From Batrachochytrium dendrobatidis JAM81 (lineage: Eukaryota; Chytridiomycota; Chytridiomycetes; Rhizophydiales), in the NCBI RefSeq assembly GCF_000203795.2, contig NW_006281103.1:1381667-1443824 (forward strand): a stretch of 62,158 nt of DNA, in the 5' to 3' direction. How positions within the stretch are numbered: the stretch's first letter is position 1; every line of letters starts with the position of its first letter. This document shows positions 1-9,054 of the stretch, piece after piece. A program made the position numbers and the translations under genes. A model generated the notes under the pieces. It did not search any database. It was not told where the DNA came from and saw only the letters and a program-made list of their open reading frames with translations.

Positions 1-5
1 AAAAG

Positions 6-45
<40 letters not shown>
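1..45. repeat. poly(A) tract at window edge
   Basis: The first 45 bases are A except for one G at position 5. This could be a homopolymer run at an assembly edge or the tail of a retro-element. Nothing upstream is visible to decide. The rest of the stretch up to base 275 holds no gene I can support, apart from a possible last exon of the next gene. Confidence 0.9.
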
Positions 46-48
<3 letters not shown>

Positions 49-275
49 TCCAAAAAGAAATCACCACGACGACAAGTCACACACAAGATACGTGCGCGCC
101 GTACAGTACGCCACGAGTGAAAGAGCAGCAATAACAACTGTGCATCTACATCCAGCATGATGAACATCACAATGAACTTTAAAGTTGTCCAATCTACCAT
201 TAACCCATTTCAAAATTAGTTGATGGATTTTAACTCCAATTGGTTTAAGCTGTCAATATAAATCTTGAAATAAAC

Positions 276-3200
276 TCACCGACGCAGCCATTCGTCATTC
301 ATGACTCGACGCCGTTTTACCCACTCTGTTTCTAGTCGTCGCCATCCATCTTCTTTGCGTTGAGCAAGTTCGTCTCTCATTCGACGCACTGTGGCAATGT
401 ATTTTTCTTTGATGGTCTGAAGTTGGGATAAGCTTTGGCTTTGAGCATTTTGCAGCGATTTCTGCATGCGTAAACGTATAAAGCAGAATGAATCAAACAC
501 ACAAGTTGGTTTCATTAAAAGGTTGCAAACATGACCACAAAGTGCTTACCTCCAATGTAGCTATTTTCGCGTCGTATTCTACCTGAACAGAAGCCAACAC
601 GTTTCGACTTGTTTCCTCCTTCATCCTGTCTATATCCATCTTGGCTCGTTTTTCAAGTCGATCAACATACAGTTCTTTTTCTCCTGTAAATTTCTTGACC
701 AAAAGACCTTCAAGTCGTAGATACTCGTCCTTTAACTTGGTAATGGCAGTATCATAAGCAGCCGAACATTGTTCTTTCAATCGTGTAGAAACAGAAACAA
801 TTTCTGCTTGATGACGATTGACAATAGTTTGCCTTTCCTGTTCGTGTTGAGCTGTTAGGAGTTGGAGAGTCTGAGCATGATCTGCTTTGAGAGAAGCTAT
901 CTCGTCCGAGTGTGCTTGCAATGCCATTGCATTCATGTGTCGTCGAAGCTGAGACTCAAGTCCTGATCGGTACTGGTTAAGTTGGGTAGGAAATCTAGCT
1001 GCAAGCTCAGTCAGTGTCACTTGTGAATCTGGTATTACAGGATGATCGAGTGGACTGTTCGTTCTTTTTGATCCATTTTCTGTCTTGCTTTTCAACTGCA
1101 ATTGAAGATTCTGAACATGCTTGGACAAACTCCTAATATTGGCTTCCATCCGATTTCGAGAATTTTCTTCATCACTCTTGGCCATACTCAACGATGCCTC
1201 TAAAGTAACTTTGGTTTGTGCCAGCTCAGCCATATGTGCACGCTTCAATGCATCCAATACTCGCCGATGTTGGGTTTCCAAATGAGATTGAGTGTCTTGC
1301 ATCTGTATGGTCAGTTCATCTTTAATAGATTGCATTTGCTCTGTTTTTACACTCAAATCGGCTCGAAGATTTGCTACAGTCGCTTCATGTTGTTCTACCA
1401 ACTCCTTGCATTTAAGAATCACTTGATCTTTTGATATGAAATCAGTCTTGGGGCGAGATCCAGATCTGCGTAAAGATTTAGAGGTTCCAGAACTTGAAGT
1501 ACTGGAAGCGAAATTAGATTGAGGTTGGGCATTGCTACTGTTGGATCCATTCATGATCGTCCAAATTTGCTCCATTGCATACTCCATTTCCGCTACCTTG
1601 GAAATCAACTCTGCTCGTTCAGAAACCAATCCATCAACTTTAGCAACCAAGTCACTTTTTTCAGTCATTTGTCGTTTCAGCTCAATCGCATTCTGCAGTG
1701 CAGCGTCACGCTCATCACATACTGTTTTTAATCTGGTTTTCAGCTCCTCTGCCTTTGCCGCTTCGTTATCTATTTCCTGCTGATACGTTTTCTGTAATTC
1801 TTTGCGTCCTAAAGCCATCTCTTGACGCATATCAACTAAATGCCTTTCAGTTTTTCCCAACAACTCTTTTTTGATTGTCAAGACTTCCAACTCTTTCTCA
1901 CGTTGAAGCGATGCTCTAATCTGAGAAATCTGTTTTGTAGTGGTTTGTAATTGCGTCAAATCCTGATCAAGCGTATTGATTTTTTCTTGTAACAATTCCT
2001 GTTTCTGTTTTTCGTATCCCTAACATAAATGTCGCAATCCAACACCAGCAATGAGTTAATTTGGTTTAGATTATATGAAAGCAAACAGAATTTGAAAATG
2101 AATCCATTACTTGAATACGTTTAATTTGATCCTCTGCTGTAGCATTGGCAGCATTCAATGCACGTTCATGTTCAAGTTGTATCTCATCTACACAAACAAA
2201 ACATTAAATCAATCAGAACCCAATCCATGACATATCAATCCAAAACACATACTGAGTTGTTGGTGGTGGTCGGAATTAGCTTGTAAAAGACGTTCGTTCA
2301 ATGCACGTAAACTTTGACATTCGCTACGTGCTTCAAACAACATATCATGCAAATCCCGTGTCGTTGATCCTCCATAGTCAGGAGCGTATCCATCCAAATA
2401 TGATTTTGTAGTGGATGGTAATACACATGGTGTAGCTATTTGGTTGCTGTTTGAATTGGGTGTCGATGGATTCGTATACCCACCTACATATTGTAATGGT
2501 TGAACAGAGTTATGAATGTTTTGTATAGGATGATTATGATTCAAAGTCTGACCCGTTTCTGAAACGTCATGACTTGAACGAGACGACATGTGTGCATGCT
2601 GGGTATGCAATGGTATCCATCCTTGTGAATGCGTGGATGAAGCAGAACGATTTGATCCAATTGAAGTTTGAAATTGTGCGTGTGGGGAATACTCCGAGTC
2701 AAGTTGATGATTAACAGTAGTTGTCCAAGAAGTTGATTTATGAAGATTAGTTTGTGGTAGCTGTACGTCCACTGTAGATTGTATCCTGTCATGAGTCGTG
2801 TCCAAATACTGATGATGATTAGACAGAATCGAAGGTAATTCATCCAATTCGATTTCCAGTTCATCGCTATTTCCATTAGTAGAACCATTAAATAAATCCT
2901 GTTCAAGATCTGATAAATCGATATCCGTAATTCCCTCGATTCTTGGTATGCTATGTTCTTCCATCATCATGCGAGTCATCAATTCTGTCTGATCAGCATC
3001 GTGTGTTTCCACCACATCATCATGAGCATGAGTGATATCTGTATTCTGGTCACTGTCGACATCTTTTGAATTAGGATCAAAATCGTCCAAATCCAGCTGT
3101 GACAAATCACTGTCATCCAATGCAACATGGCCCATCTGCGACTCACCCTCTTCAGCGATATCATGCAAAGGATTGACACTCTGAATATGAAATGGATTGA

Positions 3201-3618
3201 TTTCTTTTGTTACAGTCTGATGATGAAGCAAAGAATGAGTTGTATTGGATTGAAATGGCTGTGATGCGAATTCATCGTCTTGATGGTCTAGCTCATCCAC
3301 CAAGTCTTGAAAATCACTACCACCAAAATAGTCATTGTCGGTATTCAAACGATTATGTTGACTACGACCCAACACACTATTATGCTCATCCATGTTACTC
3401 TGAATCAAAAACGACTCTTTAGGCTGTATGGGATGGACAGTTGAAGGGGTCGAATTCAGATTAGAATGTCCGACTGGATGATTTGATGTTGAAGAAAATG
3501 AATGTGATATTGAAGGACTATCATGAATGTATTCAGTCAAGAATTTCTGATAAGAAGAAGAGTCGAGAGTAGGAGTCGTTGTAGTCTGTTGTAAATCCAG
3601 ACTCGACCGAGCGAGCAT
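276..3618 (-). CDS. long coiled-coil protein, possibly centrosomal/basal-body (CEP152-like)
   Basis: Four exons fit in frame on the minus strand: 3618-2253, 2187-2111, 2019-550 and 461-276, with donors GTATGT, GTAATG and GTAAGC. The open frame extends upstream only to a GTG that directly follows a TGA, so I start at the first ATG (3618). The N-terminal ~450 residues are Ser/Asn/Asp-rich and look disordered. The remainder is almost continuous coiled coil rich in Glu, Lys, Gln and Leu. The C-terminal block (KEKYIATVRRMRDELAQRK) resembles the end of animal CEP152, a centriole-duplication scaffold, but this is only a remembered similarity. A role at the zoospore basal body would fit a flagellated fungus. 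The stop TGA (276-278) overlaps a perfect GTGAGT donor, so another short exon may follow toward base 1. Coiled-coil genes are hard to assign, so the function is tentative. Confidence 0.7.
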
Positions 3619-3938
3619 TTCTGTTTGATATTCCAAATCTACAGTCGAATTCACTCAAGACAACTTTTGTATTAAAGCGACTGTTTTGATAAAAATGATA
3701 AATATTCATTATTTTGTTGAAAATCGATGATTTCTTTTTATAGAATGTTCACAGTTGAATTATGGTTTGAATTGGAATGATTCACTTTTGGTAGTCATGC
3801 ATTGCATAATGTTCAAGTTTAAACCCAGATATTAAGACTAGTTTCAATATCTGGTTTAAACTCGCGTTCTAGTTCAACAAACGATTGTGTGTACTTGAAG
3901 AATATACTGAAAAGTTTACTATAAACAATTTACTTGAA
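3619..3938. repeat. intergenic DNA with a relic of the interspersed MITE-like family
   Basis: This gap holds no gene. Around 3800-3880 it carries the internal signature of the repeat described at 38377-38863: a CATTGCA segment followed by CGCGTTCTAGTTCAA. It also has an imperfect inverted repeat whose arms (about 3817-3833 and 3844-3861) both contain GTTTAAAC and CAGATATT or its complement. The copy is diverged and its ends are unclear. Confidence 0.4.
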
Positions 3939-5532
3939 TTACTCGGGTGAAACCCTAATAGAAACGTCTGATAGCGTAGTCTGCTCTGCAAAAAACGATG
4001 TCTGATCAGCTCGGTTTCGTCGATTGTCACTTTGAAAAAAGAACGATACAACTAAACATGCAGCACTACATGTAATCATCAAGACCATGCCATAGTATAG
4101 ATTCCCATCGCTTCCTCTAACTGCATTAGAGATTAGAAGCAATATAATGCCAAAGATCTGACCACCCCACATGAGAAAACCAGCTGATGTTCCTGGAGAA
4201 ATTGGAAAAGTGACTTCCACGGCTGCTTCAAGAACAACAGGAATAAGTGGAAATCCACCCATACCAAACATGGCAGACGCAATGGCCAACACACTATACT
4301 GATTACTGGATTTCATGCCCAAGAGAAAGACAATCGTACCAAGAGTGACAATCAGACAGCAGATTTTAACAGCAATGGCATGACCATGAGTTCGATCAAG
4401 CACAACACCAATAATACCAGCATTTACAAGTCCAACACCAATAGCAATCACACCAAGGTTTCCTGCCTGATCTTGAGTGTATCCAAACGGTACAACATAG
4501 TCGGAAATAAGCGTGACAAACGTATTGAAAATACCAAGAAAAGTCCCAAACACAATCCAAAGAATCACATAAGCCTTGATCTTGAAAAGTTGAAAAACAC
4601 CTTGTTTAAAGGGAACATGTGTAACTTGAGCAGAAAATGTCGGTGCAGTAGGCGGCCGATCTAATATCCACAGTGAAGGAAGAGCGCATACACCAGCCAA
4701 TATAAATACAACCAGGTTGAGTGTAGCAAAATTTGCAGGATTCGTCCCAATAATAGATGGACCCACGAGTAGTAAAATGGCAGATCCAATGGGTTGTCCC
4801 AAGGAAATGACTGTGTTGGTAGTTGTGCGTTCCTTTTCACCAAACCAATAAGCAGTTACAACCGACGGTGCTATTCAATGTATCAATAGTGAGATTCACG
4901 CAGTTCAAAGTTTTACAAACTTGGTATCCATTCGTGGCAATATTACCATCTAGAAGAAAAGGTTGAGCAATAGATGCCAAGCATTGACCGAGTAAAGTAA
5001 TAGCATATCTAGAAGTCGGAGATTCCAAGTAACATCCAGCCCAGCGCACTCCAGCACCAACAGCCGTGAGCCAACATCCTAATATAATCTAAAACAAAAT
5101 ATCAAATGGCTTTTTTTTGTTAATGATGTTCAGATACCATAACCCAGACTAATCTCGGAATTCCGGTCTCTAACCATGACATACACTTATTCTCAGTCCC
5201 TTGACATCTAGACACCAACTGGCAACTGGTGACAGAGGAATGTATCTAATACAAAATTAAAACACTTTAGTCATTGCAATGGCGGTACATCAAGGTCAGA
5301 TGTAGATGGTCATGACATACAAGATTAAAAAGACCAATGCAAGAATATTGATCATGAATGAAGATGCTCCATAGTACTCTGACGCAGACGGCGTAACAGC
5401 AGAATATGTAGTCCAAAGAGCACTATTTGACAAATTGCCTAAAAAGACGCTAAAGGCAACAAGGAATCTCCTGCTATATAATTGAAATTCCTGCTTTTTA
5501 GGCTCATTGAGTAGCTCTACTTCTGTCGTCAT
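3939..5532 (-). CDS. FLVCR-type (SLC49) major facilitator transporter
   Basis: Exons 5532-5321, 5245-5185, 5088-4947 and 4870-3939 join in frame to give 448 residues. I start at the ATG at 5532; the in-frame TTG just upstream is not a normal eukaryotic start. About twelve hydrophobic segments are visible. Family marks include the first helix region (FLGNLSNSALWTTYSAVTPS), QPFLLDAPSVVTAYWFGEKER between helices, SLGQPIGSA, and LEAAVEVTFPISPGTSAGF near the C-terminus. These match the FLVCR/SLC49 group, whose animal members move heme, choline or related small solutes across the plasma or internal membranes. The substrate here cannot be read from sequence. It ends in a short hydrophilic tail. The ALAD gene of heme synthesis lies in the same window, but 28 kb away and with no sign of shared control. 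Confidence 0.88.
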
Positions 5533-6334
5533 CAAGTGCCGGACTCGAATCTATCTTTATACTGATTTTACTGGATCAACAGTTGACAGATTTTCCAAGA
5601 TAATTGGGAGTTTGTTGATCACTGCAGTAATCGATTCAAGAAGCGGTCGAGTAGGCGTATTTATGGCTGACGATAAAACGTACAAGAATAAAGTTGGAGT
5701 GGAAAATTATAATTATAATTATCATGTGTTTAAAAAGTGTTTGCGTAAAACTCATTCAACCACACTTTCAGGGTTGGCTTTTGCTTGGCGTTGTTTTTTG
5801 TGGACATCAGTAGATTGTCTGCTAATTTGAATGGCAAGAGCATTTATCGCTCGTGTTTCCTTATCACGGCAATAATCTGACTTGTTGTTGGGTTACTTTA
5901 CTGAATGGCTTGTTGCTTCATTCGATTGGATATAGGGCAGCCTCCCTCATTTGATCTTGTTCTGACACAATCTATGACATTCCACCCACTGTGTAATTTT
6001 ACAGAATTTACACTTTTGAAATGCAGTAGCCTGCTTGATATTGTTAAAATGTCTATTAAGCATGATGCTACTGACGATTTTTCATTTTATCTCTATTTTC
6101 ATCTCTTGTGTCGATGGTTGTGAATGGTTTAATGCTGTCCAATAAATTAACATTCGTCCTTTCATGAGACCAACTGTTTACTATAGACACTCTTGTGTTC
6201 CATTTTACACAAGTACCGCCAAGACAATGGGCAAATATCAAAATACTAAAAAAGCAATGTATTGTACAAATGCAACACTTTTTGCGCACAAAATAAGCTT
6301 TTTTCCCATTCGATTATTTCTTGATAATTTAAAC
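5533..6334. repeat. intergenic DNA containing an interspersed repeat (copy 1, about 5785-6070)
   Basis: No gene is supported here. Bases of about 5785-6070 align with 37935-38225 over roughly 290 bp. Shared stretches include TTGTTTTTTG, TCGCTCGTGTTTCC against TCACTCGCGTTTTC, a GACTTGCTGCT/GGCTTGTTGCTT segment, AATTTTACA..GAATTTAC and GTAGCCTG(C/T)TTGATATT followed by AAGCATGATG. Both copies lie in promoter-side intergenic DNA. I see no inverted ends or coding capacity. It also contains the divergent promoters of the FLVCR-type gene and the ODAD4 gene. Confidence 0.6.
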
Positions 6335-7402
6335 ATGGCAGACGGGCACATTTCTGATAATGAAGAAGGGCACATTGAGAACCCCATTGCGACGTTTCAG
6401 GCTCTTTCTGCTGAAGGTGACTTGCTCTTACAAAAGGGAGCATTTCAGGAGTCTATCGAGGTGTATACCAGAGCATTGGCGATTCGCCCAACTGACAAGC
6501 ATTGTCTGGTCTGCCGCTCACGCTGCTACATCCAAATTGGATCCCCTTCTCTAGCACTCAAAGATGCTGACCTTTCGCTTAAAGAAGATCCGTCGTATTT
6601 TAAAGGCCAGTACCAAAAAGCAGAAGCCCTTTATGCCCAAAGTGATTTTGAACTCGCACTCATGTACTATCACCGAGGTCTTCGGCTTCGACCCGAACTG
6701 AGCGAATTTAGAACAGGTATTCAAAAAGCTCGCGAAGCAATCGATAATTCTATTGGAGATGCCAGAACTATGAAAATACATGTTCCTGCAAAACTAAGAA
6801 GGGATTTGGCAGTTTTGGCAGCTGCTCAACCCACCATGCCTGATGGGTCTACACATCAACGTCATGCAAAAGCTACTGGATCACAATCCCAACAACAACA
6901 AATGCAAACAAACTATGGAGTGGATGGGGAAAATAACCGTCCTTATTATCTCACTGGCAGTCTAACCCCAGCAATGGAGAGCAAGCTGCTGGGTGAGCTG
7001 TATGAAGACAAGGTATTTTTACAAGAGTTGTTGACTGATCATGATTTGGCAAGTTATCCTGACGAGCAAGTCAAGTCATTGGTCAATGAAGGCTTGAGGT
7101 ATCTCAACACTCGCGTCGAGTTTTGGCGACAACAACATCCATTGTATGCTCGCAAGCACGAAAAGCCTATTCAGCCCAGAATGGAAAGACGAGTATTGCC
7201 AAAACATGTGATTGATTCTACTGGTACTAACAAGGAACATGGTCGTACTGCTACCCATGAAGTCCCTATTGGGAATGCTAGTCAATCTCGTGAACCTCGC
7301 CAGATTTCTGATAAACCCACTCGTTCTAGTATCCATCCCACTACCAACCATACACGAACATCAGCACAGACCCACCAAAAAAAGCCTACGGCCACTTTGT
7401 GA
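6335..7402 (+). CDS. ODAD4: ODAD4/TTC25-like outer dynein arm docking protein
   Basis: A single exon encodes 355 residues. The frame is open further upstream, but the first ATG that begins family-like sequence is at 6335 (MADGHIS). Three tetratricopeptide repeats occupy about residues 20-125. Signature text includes EGDLLLQKGAFQESIEVYTR, CLVCRSRCYIQIGSPSLALK and FKGQYQKAEALYAQSDFELA, then YHRGLRLRPELSEFRTGIQKA. A second conserved block at about 215-275 (LGELYEDKVFLQELLTDHDL, then FWRQQHPLYAR) matches the TTC25 middle region. In animals TTC25/ODAD4 helps dock outer dynein arms on ciliary doublets, so this gene implies a motile flagellum (the zoospore). It is about half the length I recall for the human protein; the missing part is the tail beyond the second block. 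The last ~80 residues are basic and Ser/Thr-rich. Confidence 0.88.
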   Translation: MADGHISDNEEGHIENPIATFQALSAEGDLLLQKGAFQESIEVYTRALAIRPTDKHCLVCRSRCYIQIGSPSLALKDADLSLKEDPSYFKGQYQKAEALYAQSDFELALMYYHRGLRLRPELSEFRTGIQKAREAIDNSIGDARTMKIHVPAKLRRDLAVLAAAQPTMPDGSTHQRHAKATGSQSQQQQMQTNYGVDGENNRPYYLTGSLTPAMESKLLGELYEDKVFLQELLTDHDLASYPDEQVKSLVNEGLRYLNTRVEFWRQQHPLYARKHEKPIQPRMERRVLPKHVIDSTGTNKEHGRTATHEVPIGNASQSREPRQISDKPTRSSIHPTTNHTRTSAQTHQKKPTATL

Positions 7403-7744
7403 GTTGATTAGAACTCAATCAACAGTAATTTAGTTGAATAAACTGATTGATTACAAAATAAATTGTGATGAATGGAAATGCAATGAATGTTGACGTAAAA
7501 TAAATCTATTTAGACTATCCATTGAAATGTGCTAAATTCATTCGGTAGTACTCAAACTACTGGCAGGATAGATTGGTGTTGATAGTAAATTGTATTAAAC
7601 TATTATTACAAGCAATGTATGACTACCAAAAATAAAGGAATAACTAGTTTGATATTGTGTTGAATAAGCAATTCATTTCCAATGGGAAACGCAACGACTA
7701 TTCAACTATTATTTATTCCAAAAAGACAGTTTACTGATTCAAGT
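7403..7744. other. intergenic, convergent gene ends
   Basis: This 342-bp AT-rich gap lies between the 3' ends of the ODAD4 gene and the EFM7-like gene. It contains AATAAA-like signals on both strands (for example AATAAA near 7458 and 7634), as expected for two 3' ends. No gene or repeat is evident. Confidence 0.6.
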
Positions 7745-8632
7745 TTATTTCCACTCCATGCAATACACAAACAGATACCGTTTGCGTTCGTCAATTGAAT
7801 CCGGCAGTAAATCGATTTCATCTATTGGAACATGACTCCAAAACAAATCATCACAGGAGCCAGATCCAATAGGAACTTGAACTACTAGTTTTCTTTCAAC
7901 TCTGAATCCGTATTCAGAGTCTGCTTTTGAAAAGAAAGCTTCCATTACAGCTCGACCTGAATGTAGACCCGCTACGGCCCAGATGGTTCCAGATGGATTT
8001 AAAAGAGATTGCAAGTCTTTTAAAAGATTATCATGCTGATGACGCATCCAAAACGTATCAGCCAGCAAGATCACATCAAAAGCCGGCATGATAGTGGGTT
8101 CAGACGGATCAAGTTTAGAAACATCAAGAACATCAGTATGCATGGCGGCAGCGTTGAGATGATGAGTCCATTCACCCCATACATGACCTTTGACTATCCA
8201 TCGATCCTTTAGATTTGCAGCAAGGTTTGTTTCTAGGTTTTTATTGAGAGTAGCCAGAATAGCAGGATCGGGATAGTCACTAGAAACTACTCGAGAAGCA
8301 CCTAATTGAACAGCAAGGATACTTGGTAATCCAGTACCAGCACCCAATTCAAGCACTGTTTTGTCTGTGAATTTGTCCATACAAATGATGGGAGTGGTCG
8401 AATCATCTGGAGGTGCAACCATGATTCGGGATAAAAGAATGGATGCTTTCCATAGATGATGAGCAAATAGAGAAGTGTTTTTTGCAGCCGAGTCAGGAAT
8501 ATGAATATGAATTGGATTGCATCGAGTAGGAATGGAAATTGGAATCAGTGAGCCTGGCCCACCCAAGTTGATTTCTGGAATATCAAATAGCACAGAGAAA
8601 CCTGTTTCAAAGACTTGGAATGTGTCGGTCAT
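7745..8632 (-). CDS. EFM7/NNT1-like protein N-methyltransferase (methyltransferase-16 family)
   Basis: A single exon encodes 295 residues starting at the ATG at 8632. It is a class I SAM-dependent methyltransferase. Motif I reads VLELGAGTGLPSILAVQLGA (about residues 92-111) and is followed by VVSSDYPDPAILATLNKNLE, a strand-and-acid motif typical of the EFM7/Nnt1 branch. The post-motif FDVILLADTFW carries the acidic binding strand. In yeast EFM7 modifies the N-terminus and a nearby lysine of translation elongation factor eEF1A; that target is assumed here. An N-terminal ~60-residue segment and a C-terminal segment with DLFWSHVPIDEIDLL flank the fold. Other METTL21-like lysine methyltransferases are the main alternative. 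Confidence 0.82.
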   Translation of the reverse strand: MTDTFQVFETGFSVLFDIPEINLGGPGSLIPISIPTRCNPIHIHIPDSAAKNTSLFAHHLWKASILLSRIMVAPPDDSTTPIICMDKFTDKTVLELGAGTGLPSILAVQLGASRVVSSDYPDPAILATLNKNLETNLAANLKDRWIVKGHVWGEWTHHLNAAAMHTDVLDVSKLDPSEPTIMPAFDVILLADTFWMRHQHDNLLKDLQSLLNPSGTIWAVAGLHSGRAVMEAFFSKADSEYGFRVERKLVVQVPIGSGSCDDLFWSHVPIDEIDLLPDSIDERKRYLFVYCMEWK

Positions 8633-9054
8633 GATCGAGTTGTAGTTTTAATTTACAATCGGATTCACGTAAAAATGGAATACTTTTTGTATTGATTTCT
8701 TTTGGAATATCAAATCATTATAGTCTCGTTTATCCTTGATTATCTTTAATTATCCTTGATTATCAGTCATACCTTTTATAATCATCAAATTCACAACAAT
8801 TCAGATATTGGTTTAATGATATCATCACTATTGTATTCTAAAATCATAATCACGTCTAGTTCAACAATCTCTTTGACTGTTTCCATGACAATCACCAAAA
8901 CAGTCAAAGAGTTTACAGCATATTGTCTAGTAAATCAATAACAATCAACTTAAACACTTGTTTTATTCTGCGTGAATATGACTGTAAATTCAACAAATTC
9001 AACAAATTCAACTTGACTTTAAACTCGAATACATTCGAGTTTACTTTGAACAGA
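8633..9054. promoter_or_regulatory. divergent promoter region with perfect inverted repeat and short tandem repeats
   Basis: This 422-bp region separates the starts of the EFM7-like and TBC genes. It contains a perfect 14-bp inverted repeat: CTCTTTGACTGTTT at 8869-8882 and its complement at 8898-8911, with a 15-nt spacer. It also has a run of imperfect 10-mers of the type TATCCTTGAT at 8731-8764 (GATA-like cores), and a short (ATTCAACAA)n run near 8990-9012. A sequence at about 8661-8680 resembles the TTCACGTAAAA ends of the interspersed element family. Regulatory function is inferred only from position. Confidence 0.5.

Noticed and set aside
5507..5830. Plus-strand frame of 107 residues upstream of the FLVCR-type gene
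   Set aside because: It overlaps the first codons of that gene in antisense and runs into an interspersed repeat; no family resemblance.
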